64,000 bases of DNA from Syngnathus acus (lineage: Eukaryota > Chordata > Actinopteri > Syngnathiformes > Syngnathidae): assembly GCF_901709675.1 (NCBI RefSeq), contig NC_051106.1:9186001-9250000 (forward strand), read 5' to 3'. A program made the translations under genes and the position numbers. Below, in pieces: positions 37,264 to 49,900 of this stretch (position 1 is the first letter of the stretch; each line of letters opens with the position of its first letter). The notes under the pieces are model-generated. The model did no database searches, was not told the DNA's origin, and was given only the letters and a program-made list of their open reading frames with translations.

Positions 37264-40200
37264 ATGAAGCGGCGCAATGCGGACTGCAGCAAACTCCGAC
37301 GGCCGGTAAAACGGAATCGAATCACCGAGGGCATATACGGCAGGTAACGTGTATGGAGGCTGACAGATGTGTTGTCTTCACCACATCAAATCGGACCACG
37401 CATTAAAAATGACAACGGCATTTATAGCTTCAGAATATGCACGCGACCCAATGTTTATATTGATACAAATGCTGCTAGCTAGCCCGTTAACACAGCTAAC
37501 TAGCTGCTATTGATAGCTGTAAATAGCATCTAGCTGTGTGGTGCTAGCATGTAGCGCGAGGCCACACAGCAGCCTGTTTTGAACAACATAACAAAGCTGT
37601 CTTGCACAGTCACATTCATGGTTTAATGCTAACTGCAGTCGACTTTGTGAATAAGCCTTAATCGACACTGACAATTTGTTCAGGCCAGTTGACATCTCTC
37701 GGCCATGGATAATTCATCAGCTTTGCTAACGTATTTTATATGCCCACTCGAAGGTTTGTGTGCAACTAACTACGCGGGTCCTATTTGCAAAATAGTGTCT
37801 ATCCTTTTAAAATGTTTAGGTACGGCGCGATTATGCTCGATTGTTGTGTTAAAACTGCCTGGAAATTGACTACTACTTGGTCTCCACAGCCACACCTGAC
37901 AGGTCCCAACCTCTTTGGACTTTCTATAAATGAAGTGAGCCAAATGCTAAAGGGTAACAGTTACACACGTTTCAGGGCTTTGAAATATTGATAAAGTACT
38001 TCTTCAAATCACACTCACAGGGTTTCACTTTTTGTGACTCAGCCAAGACTCTGCAAAATAAACTTTAGAAGCTATTTAGGAAACAGAATCATAAAGCATT
38101 AAAGTTTATGGCCATTTATCTCGTACACTTTCCACCTACAACTGGTACGATTCGCTTTAGACCAGTGATCCTATTGCCAGCAGGACCACGAGAAACTTCT
38201 GTTCTAAAATTAGCACAACGGTGATGGAACATTTTCTTTCCTAGAAATGTAGTTGTGAACTTTCCATAATGTAAACACTCGCAGAGATGTATAGCAGTGA
38301 AATGTTGCACGTTGACAGTTATCTGATCCTACCATGTTAAATCATTGTTGATCAGGTGAGGAATCATTAACACGGTCACTCTCTTTACATAGGTGAATAT
38401 CAGTTGTTATTATTGACAACTATTTGAACAAGTGTATTTCAGAAGTATATCTTTGGATTCTGAAATATCCCCATCTTTGCAGCACTTTCCTGTACCTGAA
38501 GTTCCTGGTGGTGTGGGCATTGGTTCTACTAGCTGACTTTGTTTTGGAGTTCAGGTTTGAGTACCTCTGGCCGTTCTGGCTCTTCCTCCGGAGTGTGTAC
38601 GACTCTTTTCGATACCAGGGGCTGGTGAGTGAATATTTATTAAACCTGTGTAAAGCTTGACTTTGTAAATCCCAAACTCACCTTTCAAAATGTATCGTAA
38701 CTGCCTTTACTCTCCTCAACAGGCGTTCTCGGTATTCTTTGTGTTTGTGGCGCTTACTTCGGACTTCATTTGCCTCCTCTTCATCCCGGTGCAATGGCTG
38801 TTCTTTGCTGCCAGTACTTATGTGTGGGTGCAGTATGTCTGGCACACAGGTAACACCCACTCCTGTTTTTGTCCCCAAAAAATTGACATGTCAAGATAAT
38901 GGCTTTTAAAAATGTTTGTCCTCAGAAAGAGGAGTCTGTCTCCCCACCGTGTCACTATGGATACTCTTCGTCTACATAGAGGCAGCCATCAGATTCAAAG
39001 ACCTGAAGAACTTCCATGTAGACTTGTGTCGCCCATTTGCTGCACACTGGTGAGCCGCTGTTGTGGTTTTTTTTTTTTTTTTTGCCAAATAGTTGCCATA
39101 AAGTTGTATTTTTGTATTCCTTTTGTAGCATTGGCTATCCAGTGGTGACGCTGGGCTTTGGCTTTAAGAGCTATGTAAGCTATAAGATGCGCCTGCGGAA
39201 GCAGAAAGAGGTGCAGAAGGAGAATGAGTTTTACATGCAGCTCCTTCAGCAGGCTCTGCCTCCAGAGCAACAGATGCTCCAAAGGCAAGAACGAGAAGCA
39301 GAAGAAGGTATGATTCAATCGGGCACACTAGATCTTTTTTGCATTCTGTATGCAGTGTCCAAAACAGATCTCTTCAACTTTAGATATTGTACTATAACGG
39401 CGGCAAAGAAAAGTATGGCAAGCTGAGCACATTTGTTTTTGAGATGCTGAAATTACAAGGCTATGGACTTTTAAATCAAACAAGGTCTCGAAATAATTAA
39501 TCAATTATCGAAATAATTAGTGATTAGTTTGATCATCAACCTCTAATAAACCTGACTGTGTCATTAACAAAGTTATTCTTCCAGCCGCATCGAAAGGAAT
39601 AGCTGAAGTGGACACGCCTCCAGTGACACAGAATGGCACCCCTGCCAATAAAAAGACCTCAGCGTCTTTGCCAGAGTTGGAGTATCGAGAAAAGGGAAAA
39701 GAGGGAAAAGGTGGCGGGGAGGCTAAAAAGCAGCAGCAGCACAGCAGCAGCAGCAGCAACAACATCCTGCCATCATCAGTGGACTCTAAACTCCAAGAGA
39801 TGGAGTATATGGAGAACCATGTGAACAGCAAAAGACTGACCACTGAACTGGGCAGCACAGAAAACTTGCTGCTCAAAGAGGACAATAATTCCTCCTGCTC
39901 ATCCTCTTCCTCCTCCTGCTCCAAAAACTACAAAAACAGCAACGCCACGACGCTCAACTCATCTCCCCGTGGCCACAGCGCTACCAACGGCAGCGTGCCC
40001 TCCTCGACGCCGTCCTCGTCTTCCGCTGGGAAGAACGAGAAGAAGCACAAGGTATCAGTGGGGAAGGGGACCTCGAGTGGCTCCAGCAGGGATCCAACAG
40101 ACAACTGTATTCCCAACAATCAGTTGAGCAAGCCGGAAGCACTTGTTAGGTAAGCACACACGCGAGGTGAGTTCTGTGACTCATCCTCAGAAAGACCTAA

Positions 40201-42322
40201 CAAAAAAAAAAAATCCAAACGATGCAATAAAGCCATCAAAACTGTTTCAGCACATAGAGCCAAAGATTTATTGCCCAAGCATCAAAAGATGAGCCTTTTG
40301 TATTTTTTTGTAAGTAGAAACGACTCCCACAAGATGGCACATTAAAGTGCATGGCCACCACTATTTATAAACACACACTATTTTATTTGTTTGAGTTTTT
40401 TCCCCCCCCCCCTTTTTTTTTTAAAAATCTGCACGTGGCACAATAAATCATCAGTAAGAAGCTTGGTGAAAAGGATACAGCACTAATATGGTTCCTCTGC
40501 ACAAGTAGGCACATGTTTGGATCAGACTTTTGCAAATCTGAATTGATTTAGAAATTTTAATAGAGTAAGATTAGACCGCTGTTGAGCACTTAGGCATCAA
40601 CTGGATTCTCTGTACAGAGAAATGCTGGCTATGACGCGAAGGCCATCAGAAAAATGGGTCGTGGCTTGCTTTGCCTGTATGACAGACCAAAAAAAACAAA
40701 GAAACATTAAGGTCACGGAATGGCCTCGCCAGTCACCAGACCTTAATCCGCTAGAAAAGGGAGCTGATACTTTGAGTTGCCATGCGACAGCTGTGGACCA
40801 AACTCAGCTCGGTTATGTTTGCAAACCTTTTAAAGTGACATGTTCACAACACCAACACTTTGCTAGCTTATTCTAAATTGGGCAAGCAAAAAAAAAAAAA
40901 ATCTAGATAGAGAGAGGGTGTGTACTGTTGTTGCTTGCAAGTCTGCTTATGCGCTCATGTGGGACAGATTGGAGCAGGACGTTAAGAAGTTGAAGGCAGA
41001 CCTGCAGGCAAGCCGGCAGATGGAACAAGACCTGCGCAGCCAGATTGGCTCACTTGGCAGTGCTGAGCGCTCAGTACGTACCGAGTTGGGTCAACTCCGT
41101 CAAGAGAACGAGCTGCTGCAGAACAAGTGAGTGTCTTTAGTCGTTGAGAAGGTCCCAATGAGGTCAGGCTTGGGTTTAGGGTGGTGACCAGAATGCATGC
41201 TATACTTGTTACTCGAGCCGCATCATTATTTGGCTGTGTGTGTGGAATTGTAGGCTCCATAATGCTGTCCAGGCAAAGCAAAAGGACAAGCAGGCTGTAG
41301 GTCAACTGGAGAAGAAGCTCAAAGCTGAACAGGAAGCTCGCACCACAGCTGAGAAACAACTCGCAGATGAAAAGAAGCGCAAAAAGCTCGAAGAGGCTAC
41401 GGCAGCCAGGGCAGTAGCTCTCGCTGCTGCTTCCAGGTAGTTCAGCGTCCCAAATGTTTTTCCCCAGAAGCTGATGTTGGAAAAGTACCTGTTGGTGTCA
41501 AATGATGCCTTCCTTCTTTTCAGAGGAGAATGCACAGACACACTGCGACGGCGGATCACAGAATTAGAATCGGAGTGCAAAAAACTAACCCTGGACAACA
41601 AGCTTAAGGAAGACCAAATCCGAGAGCTTGACTTGAAGGTCCAGGTAATACGTTTGGTTTATTTTCATTAACACACACTCTGGACAACCTTCAATTGTAC
41701 TGTCCACAAACCGGCAGTAAATGATGTCGCCCTTAACTTGAACCGTGTCTCTGACCTTTCAGGAGCTTCATAAATACAAGGAGAATGAAAAAGACACAGA
41801 AGTGCTGATGTCGGCACTGTCGGCCATGCAGGACAAGACCCAACACTTGGAGAACAGCCTTAGTGCGGAGACCAGGATCAAACTGGACCTCTTCTCTGCA
41901 TTGGGAGATGCCAAGAGACAGCAAGAAATCGTGCAAGGTCTGTGGTTTGGAAGAGCGAGGGTGCTAGTAGTTGTTAGCATGACTTAGCATCACAATTCAG
42001 TCTAAGAGGCACAGGCTAATAAACGCTGGCGCTGATGCACCAATTTACAAGAACGTCGTGTGAAGGCACTTTGTTTGCACCAGTTTGCGCAACTGTTGAT
42101 TATCAATGTCTGTCCTCAGGTCAGATTCTCCAGAAAGATCAAGAAATAAAAGATTTGAAGCAAAAGATAGCCGAAGTGATGGCCGTCATGCCCAGCATCT
42201 CATACACGACCGACACCAGCAGCATGACCCCTGTGGCCCCCCACTACTCCTCCAAGTTTATGGACACTAGCCCCTCTGGCTTGGACCCCAATGCCTCAGT
42301 TTACCAGCCACTCAAAAAGTGA
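37264..42322 (+). CDS. maco1: MACO1 (macoilin, TMEM57)
   Basis: A neuronal ER membrane protein with N-terminal membrane spans and a long cytoplasmic coiled coil; in nematodes it supports neuronal excitability. Eleven exons: 37264-37343, 38483-38624, 38723-38849, 38926-39049, 39129-39307, 39585-40149, 40968-41126, 41254-41436, 41524-41644, 41763-41937, 42120-42322, joining to 685 aa (human 664). The N terminus MKRRNADCSKLRRPVKRNR precedes hydrophobic segments at about 28-50, 77-100, 127-145 and 157-175. Exon 6 is a low-complexity linker with a CAG/AGC-encoded QQQHSSSSS run and a Ser/Cys stretch, which accounts for most of the extra length. Exons 7-11 (from about residue 406) encode the coiled coil, with KKLKADLQASRQMEQDL, EKDTEVLMSALSAMQDKTQH and the C terminus PNASVYQPLKK. 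Intron 6 contains a Tc1 relic. Confidence 0.97.
39487..39545 (-). repeat. AT-rich interspersed repeat fragment in MACO1 intron 5
   Basis: AATTAATCAATTATCGAAAT and following bases look like an inverted fragment of the repeat at 42705-42765 (GGCTACAACTAACGATTATT type), a family common in fish genomes. The identification rests on motif recall only. Confidence 0.4.
40622..40876 (+). pseudogene. Tc1/mariner transposase relic in MACO1 intron 6
   Basis: An 84-codon frame contains KVTEWPRQSPDLNPLE, close to the EWPSQSPDLNPIE motif just before the last catalytic acid of Tc1-like transposases. Residues before and after the motif do not match well, and inverted-repeat ends were not found, so this is a decayed fragment. 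It lies in sense orientation inside the 818-bp intron. Confidence 0.7.
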
Positions 42323-42704
42323 CCGACCGCTTTGTTCTATCTCGCCCTCCAGTTTTCCTTTTTTTTTTTTTGGTTTTGTTTTGTTTCCCCCGGGCCAGCA
42401 TCTTTTCAATCTGCTCGGCATGTCTGCAGCTGAGAGTGTTTTTCTTGGGTTCCCCCCCCTCGCCAGGTCAGAAGGATGTTATATTGCGTGTAGGTAAAAC
42501 AAAAGACAACAAAAAATTTAAAGCAGACGCCACAACAACTAGGAAGTCCCTTTTTTTTTTCTTCCCATCAGTGTTTAGTGAAACCTAACAGATGTATCTC
42601 GGGTACATCTCAAGGATGTTGCTCTCCGTTCTCTAGTACAACTCTTGGCCATGACTAAACTGCAATTTGGCCCTAGGGAATTATTTACGATTTGGGAGTA
42701 AGGC

Positions 42705-42850
42705 TACAACTAACGATTATTTTAATAATCGATTATTCCCTTGATTATTTTGTTGATGAAATGAATTGGACGAATAATCATTTTAACTTCTATCCCTTTA
42801 TTAACCATTAGGACATAATTTCAAAGTGACAGTGCAGAAGCTTAGGTTTC
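42705..42850 (+). repeat. Interspersed repeat in the MACO1 3' UTR
   Basis: GGCTACAACTAACGATTATT followed by AATAATCGATTATTCCCTTG matches a repeat family seen widely in teleosts (recalled). It is AT-rich, with internal TAATCGATTA palindromes. Confidence 0.5.
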
Positions 42851-44319
42851 AGTTACCATGTCGGAATATAGGCAAAATTATTCATTCATCTTCTCCTGAG
42901 TAAAAGTACATGTCTTGTTTCAATTAATAATTGCACCTCTGTTTCGGAGTATGACACAGCGTTGCCCCAAAATATATTCCCACAGATTTCTTTTCATCTC
43001 AAGGTTGCAAGAAAGATCAGTGGAATGTAGTGCAACGTTAGCACAGATCCATATTTATTATTTTAATCCACAAACAGTTAGCAGCGGATCTATGCTGCTA
43101 TGGGGGTTGGCGGCAAATTGTTTTTAAGATGTGCCAGTCTGTTTGTTTGCTCTTTTTTTTCCCAAGACTCAAGATGGAAGTGTGGGAATGCGCTATGTAA
43201 ACAGAAAGAGACGAAAATAAAATAGCAGCGCCTCCTCCTTTAATTTAAAACCAAATCTAATTAAAATGTTCAGAAAAGCACTTCAAATCAAGGTTCCAGA
43301 ATAAATTTGCAACATTTCTTATGATACCGACGTTGAGTGAGGACCTACTGAGTTTCAAACGGAATTACAAGATTTAAGTACATCATTAGATGTTATGAAC
43401 TGGCAAGAATGAAATATCGATCCCAGGCTGCGAACTGGCACAAATGTTGTCTTCTTGATTAATTTGATTAATTTTCTGGACCAAGTTGTGAACACTTGAA
43501 GGCAGACTGTTGTTGATATCAATTGAAAAGGAAACCAAAATCCCCACTCAGTGTTTTGGCACGTTGATTTTGGCCTCGTCACAAAGCCGATCTGCTAATT
43601 AACGCCATCAGTCCGCTTATCATTCTCAACTTCCAATTTTTGCACTCTAGAAAACACATTTGAAAGGGAAAAATGACAAATGGACCACGCAGTGACAGAG
43701 AGATTTGAAATGCCAAATCTTAATATTGCACTTACGAGTCACTGTTTAAATAATCCTCCCTCTCCAGTTTACGTGCCATGAATGCAATTTGAATTTCTGT
43801 CATCGTGCATTCAAGAATGTATTGCAAATACATTGGCTGACACATTTGTCAAAAATCTTATTGATTATTTGTTATTGCAGGTAGCAGGAGTGGTGACTTG
43901 TTTGGAATAGACGTGTAGTTGCCAGCAAAGGGACTCAGACATCTGATTTCTTCTCATGAATGTTAACAGTATTTGCAACTGGCTTCCCAAGCCGTTTTCT
44001 TAACTCCACATTCTGTTTTCACTGCAGCCAGCAAATGGCCGTTGAGGTTTCGCCATCATCTGAAACCGTCTTTGTTGTGTATGTGGTTTTCCCCTTTTCA
44101 GTATATGGAGGAGATTTTGGGGTTGGGGGGGGGGGGCTTGATTGCTGTCATTGGCTCTTGAAAAAAAAAAAGTGTTGTGAAAAAAAAGTCTAGACAGTTG
44201 TTGGTCAACTGATTGTCGAAAGTATAGAAGTGTTTTGTTTTTTTGTTTTCTATGCCCAGTCACTGCTCTCCCCCATCCAGAGGTCTGACCTTGGCTGCGC
44301 TCTCGCTCTGTTTACAAGG

Positions 44320-44325
44320 AATAAA
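44320..44325 (+). terminator. MACO1 polyadenylation signal
   Basis: AATAAA about 2 kb after the stop, followed by a T- and GT-rich run. The length is reasonable for this gene's long 3' UTR. Confidence 0.6.
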
Positions 44326-44345
44326 TGTTTTTGTTTTTTTCTTGC

Positions 44346-46680
44346 AGATTGATGGTCTCCAATTATTTTCTTGACTCAAAATATGTGGGTATGAGCCTTC
44401 GTATGGTGCAGTACAAGGTTACAGCCACACGGTGGCACTATATACAACAAGGTCTATAGAGACTGGCCTTTCACAAACAAAACTTAAAAGAACCATTCAC
44501 AAAGAGCAAGTCTTCCTATTTCTCTGTTGCAACTCACGTTAAAAGGTTTATTTGAAAACCTTTCCAACACTGTTTTAACCAGTGCAAATATTTTACACAC
44601 ATATACACAATAAATAGACACTTTTATGATTGATCACTCATGGGATGCTCTTGGAAGTGTTAAGGCAACACAATGCCAAAACATAAAAGAAGCCTTGCTC
44701 AGCACAATGACGTGCCAAGTTTGCCAAGTGCTCCTGCTAAAACCGTCTCGTGTTGGAACAAAAGAGGATGCGTCTAAAAAATACATCATGCATAACAGCT
44801 ACAGTCAAATTGATAAATATTGGTGCATCAAAACATGACTCATCTTTTTTGCTCTAAACGTCCACCATGGATGGATCTGAAATGAAAGGAGCATGATGTA
44901 CTGCTGCAGACTCTGCTTTAATGTGGGGCTATTCATCCAAATCAAGTCAGCAATACATTGCAAACCCAAACTCCACTGTGTTTACGACGTTGTGTAAATC
45001 ATGAATAAAAACAGAATACAATGATTTGCAAATCCTGGGCAGGGGTGCAAATATTTATCATTTTGGAGAGGCTTCTCTTTTACAGTGTATCATCTTTCCT
45101 CTAACTCTGAAAGCTTTTGGGAATTGAGTACCCTAATAATGATTATGTATATATCATCATATATCATGTTTTCAAACTGTGAAAACATAAAAGGTAGAAT
45201 ATTTTGTGGCAGAAGCCTAACCCACCAGATCAAAAGCAACGAGGCAAGCTTGTAGAAAGGCCCCATTCCCATTGACCTAAAAAAATTCCTTTCCCACATT
45301 TTCATATTTTGCACAGTGTAGAAAGCGTCATATAAATTCACCATATTTTGTCTTCCTTCATCTGATTACTTTGAACCTAATTCATCAATGACTAAAACGT
45401 CTTTAATCCTTATACTTTAAGCAGCTTCATCATCATGACAGTACAACTTCCATCATATTAGGCACTTTACTTTCCTTTCTATTGTCTTTGTTGTTAATGC
45501 TACACTTTCAAAAGCTGAGCACTTACCATCATTTAACAATTCCGTCTTTGCTATTGTTAGTGCTGAAAGGAGCCATTGTTGTCACCAGAACTTGAGAATA
45601 GATTGGGAGATGTTATGCAATACTAGGCTGGCTATACATCCCTGGGGACTATTAGCGCGTGTCTCTTTTGTCTCTGAGCTTGTCAGCCTCTCAGAAATCC
45701 TGTCTTGCTGGATTTTTTCCCCACCCTCCACAGTGATTCCTTCTCTGATGTCAGTGATGGGGAGTTACTAAGTGCAAATACTTCACTAGGTTTCTGTTAT
45801 TTTTCAGCCAACATTTTACTTGTACCAAATGCTCAAACACTTTCAATGCCCAAATACTTTAAACGCAATATGTATACAGAGATCAAAGTAAAACATTTTT
45901 TTTTAAATTTTGGATTATTAGATTTATAGTCCAATTTTATTTTAGTTCTTGTTCTTACCTTTACTAAGGATGAAGTCCATGTGGCTCTCCCTTAGTCAAA
46001 ACATGCTCCTGTAAGATTCCTCCTTTATTCGTTGATCTTCTAAAGTTGCTCCATTTAAAGAGATTATTGCTAGAAATCACAGTCTTCCTTGATCAATCCA
46101 ATTCCTCATAATGATTGATTAATAGAACTTCATTCATCCCACAGCGGGGAAATTCACTTGTCACAGCAGCGCATATGAGTGCAAGAATAAAACAAGTGCC
46201 AACATTTCAAAAAAGGTGGGCCAAATAATTTAATAATACGTGTGGGTATGAGCCTTATAAATAGTCTAAAAAACAAAACAAACAAAAAACACCCAGCTGT
46301 GCTGATTTTGGTGCATCAGATAAATTCTCAAATATTTCCAATACCTTCTGCAATGTGCTCTTTGCTCAAGTATTGCGGTTTGGTGCGTTAAATTATCTTT
46401 TTCTATGTAATTTTGAGATATCCTACTTTGTGAGCGGCAGTTGAATGCACCTCAAGTTTATCCCCGATTGCGATTACATCGGAGGCGGGGTTTTAATGAA
46501 CCAGGCTTCCATGTTATAAGAATAACCACCAAAATAACTCATAAAAAATGAGGTTGCCGTTGTGCCAAAGATAATATGTAATGATACAAATTATCCTATA
46601 ATTAAGTATGGAAAGAATATATAGTTAGTGAAATTGTTTGAAGCAGTTTTTTTATTTAGTGGGTGAGTTTCTTTCCTTAG
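44346..46680. other. MACO1-LDLRAP1 intergenic region
   Basis: No gene is seen. Two probable repeat scraps can be recognised. Near 44995-45035 is ACAGAATACAATGATTTGCA. At 46125-46190 is CATCCCACAGCGGGGAAATT followed by CACTTGTCACAGCAGC, which resembles a common teleost non-LTR tail. The rest is AT-rich and unremarkable. Confidence 0.55.
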
Positions 46681-46945
46681 GAAGCACCGCCCCTCCGGAA
46701 CGCGAGCGTCACCACTCCAAGCGCTCTACTCACGTTTCTCTACAAACGAGCGTCACGCATATTATCAGGTCAATTTGCATATGTAACACCGCCCAGGGGG
46801 CAGAGCATGTTGATCCACTGTCGATCGAACAACCGTGCGGCAAACAGATAAGAAAAGTTCACGAGGGCTGCTGTTTCCAAACAGGCAGGGTGTTTCGACA
46901 CAGTGCACGGCTTGACGGGGGTTTGCCCCACTTTTACACCGCAAC
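46680..46945 (+). promoter_or_regulatory. LDLRAP1 promoter and 5' UTR
   Basis: Composition turns from AT-rich to CpG-containing at about 46680. GC-box-like strings ACCGCCCCTCC (about 46686) and CACCGCCCAGG (about 46787) lie upstream of the ATG at 46946. No TATA box is obvious. Confidence 0.45.
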
Positions 46946-49900
46946 ATGGACGCTTTGAAATCCGCTGGAAGGGCGATAATCCGAAGCCCCAGCATCGCCA
47001 AACAGTCATGGGGAGGCGGCGGCAGGCATAAAAGTGAGTACGATGTATTTTATCCTCTGCAGGAAAAGAAGGGGCCAGCTTGTGCTAATTTGGCTACACG
47101 AAGCTAGCAGCAGATAAAGGTCTACCGGCGCGTGCCTTAAATGTCACCATTCGCCAGCCACACTTGTTGGAGCAACTTAAAAGTCAATGTGGCGGGCGGT
47201 ATAGAATAAAACTCAAGTTGCCAATTAAAGTCGGAAGCGTGTACATTCAACGCTCTGAACTTGACTTGGACTCTTGACAGCAGCGCTCCGCATCTCCATA
47301 ATGGACACTCGGAGAGAGTCGCGCGTGTAAAATGACACTGACCATCCGAATGTCTCACTAGTCAAGTATCGTCTAATCTTTGTCCAAACGTGAAGATGTA
47401 ACAGCGGGAGTCGTCCGGTGGTTTTGTGTGAAAGAAAAGCTGGTGTTGTGTGCCACGTCACGTCTGAGATTTACAACAGAGGTGTACAGGCTTGAATTAG
47501 TGGTCGTATTTTCCGGCAAAGCTCTACAATCCATTCCTAGCAACCCACTGTTGCTAGGCGATGCACTATGCAAAACAAAAATTAGTCTGTGTGAAGTCTT
47601 ATTCAGTCCGAACTGTAATTCTTGGCTTTAATCAGCGTGGAAAGCACTTTTGAGATGTGCACATTCTCGGGTCAGCATGCATGATGTTTTGCAGGATGAG
47701 AATGTACATTGCTGCCTCCAGTGACAGGGATGTGTCCCCATCATGACCTCCCACCTCATCGTGTGGGGGCGATGCTGGCATGGAGCTGTCTGTCACACGT
47801 GCCACACAGTGCAATCAATGCTTTGTTTCAATGATTAGAGTGATGGATCCTCAGAAGTTGGCATAACTGAGCATCCGCATCCATGTTAGAGCACCACATA
47901 TGGTGTACAAATCTGCTTTGCCAATGCTTGTGTATTCCCAGAAGATCTGGAAGACAACCAAAGCAACTAGATCAGTTTAATCCCCCCCCCACACACACAC
48001 CACCACCATGATTTTAACTGCAATTATCGACTTGTTGGCATTTGAATGAAAATGAAGTCATGGATCAGAAAGAGACCGGCAGGCACGTTTGCCATAGTTA
48101 GAAATAATTAATGAAAGCTCCTTCAGCCATGTGTCCAGCCATATGGTCAGTGTGGTTTTTAGCCCCTTTTTCTCAACAATATGCTGGTTGGCGAATTAAA
48201 ATTAAAAAAAAAAAAACCCCGGCAGACTTTAAACAAATCCATCGATCACCCCTTTATTTGTTCAGCTTCAATGTGCCAAGTTAAACACAAGTGCAGCCAT
48301 TAAAGTGGTTCCGTTTATTGCTGTGATGCTTTCAATGGAAGTGGGGGTGGGAGGATGTCTCACATGGCTTAACTGAGATTGGCTGGCTTTGCTAAGCTTC
48401 ACAACTAAATCTTAAAACGGGTCCTTTTGAGTACTCACTTATTTTCAACTCTCAGTTATGATTCTCCGTGACAGACTAAACACTCAAAAAAACCTTAACT
48501 AATAACAATTACATCCTAATCGTTTCTGACCTCCACTTCGATTCGCTTGTTTGCATATGAATGTATAATGGCCAACAATACGGGACTCTTTGTGGCACAA
48601 TTAAAAACTTTTCTGTTTATGCCTCCGGGTGTGTTTCTTTGTGTGAGTCGGAGGTTTCTAAATTAATCACTTGTCCTAATTTGAATGGAATAATGCTGGG
48701 ATATCTTTTGCTTTGTTGGACTGAGATGGGATGATGCCATCTCAGCACAGTTTGCTCAAATGAAAAGAGAGAAATATTGTCCCTGGTCCAGCACAAATCA
48801 TGCATTTTCACTTTCATGACATATTGCTGAGGTCTGATCACTCCTATTTAAGTGCACTTGCCTGGATTCAAAATGTAATCAATAAATTGTAGCTCACATC
48901 TCTTCTCATCTTTTTATTCAGGCTTGCAATGTTGAGTTGATGTTCTCAATAGCGTCACGTGGGATGGCTTACCTGGTGAGCAATTGGCTTGCCAGTTTGG
49001 CTGCGACACGTTGCTGCTGTAAGCCGCTTGAAAGCTCCACCGATTCAATAAGTAGTCAGACGACCAGAAATGTTCCATGATTTACACTGATCAAATGACA
49101 AGTGGTTTTTTTTTTTTCTATATTTTATTTACTTCATATATGTCTGAGTACTTCATTTACTTGAAGCGCCCCTCTCCACACCAAAACGACCTTGCTCTGT
49201 TAATTTCCCCCCCCCCCCCCCCCCCCCCATCAAGGTATTAAAATTCCAAACTCGAGGGCTCATTTCACCCCTAATACGAAAGATATTTTTTCCTCTACGT
49301 GGTTACTTTAACTTTCATAGCGGAAAAAAAAAGACAATTCATTCCTATCTGGTGAAACTAAATCAGAAGAAGTATAAAAAAGAAACAATGTTGCAGTGCT
49401 TGGGAATCATTTGGTGGCCCCATTTCAACCCCTTACACTGAGTGCCAAGCAGGGAAGAAATGAGTACCATTTTTAGAGTCTCTGGTATGACCCGGCCGGG
49501 GTTTGAACCCACAACCTCCCAATCTCAGGGCGACACTCTACTACTAGGCCACTGAGCTGCTGAGCAATTGTCTGACAAAATTTAGGAAGAGCATAACCTC
49601 TATTTAACGGAAGGATGACTCACCCAGTGTTGCGGTTGTGTAATGGTTCAAAAGGAACTTGAATTTCACAACAAATGTTGCCAAGATAGCATAATAATCG
49701 TGAGAATTGTATTTTCGTCCTACTGCAGATGACAATTTCTTTTGCTCTGTATCAGGCCATTTGATTGTGCGTGGAGCCGCTGCCCGCCGGTAAAAGAGGA
49801 TCAGCCTTTGGCAGAGCCGCAAAGAGCCCGAGCCAGTACAAGACCACCCGGCCATCTTAACCGGTCTCCAAACATGATTGCTAGAGCAAAGCTTGGTGTT

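Larger units (their letters stand above)
42323..44345 (+). other. MACO1 3' UTR with embedded repeat
   Basis: From the stop to a likely cleavage point after AATAAA at 44320-44325. It holds T-rich runs, a repeat beginning GGCTACAACTAACGATTATT at about 42705, and a G-run near 44123-44138. No second gene is seen; the short open frames are not credible. Confidence 0.6.
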
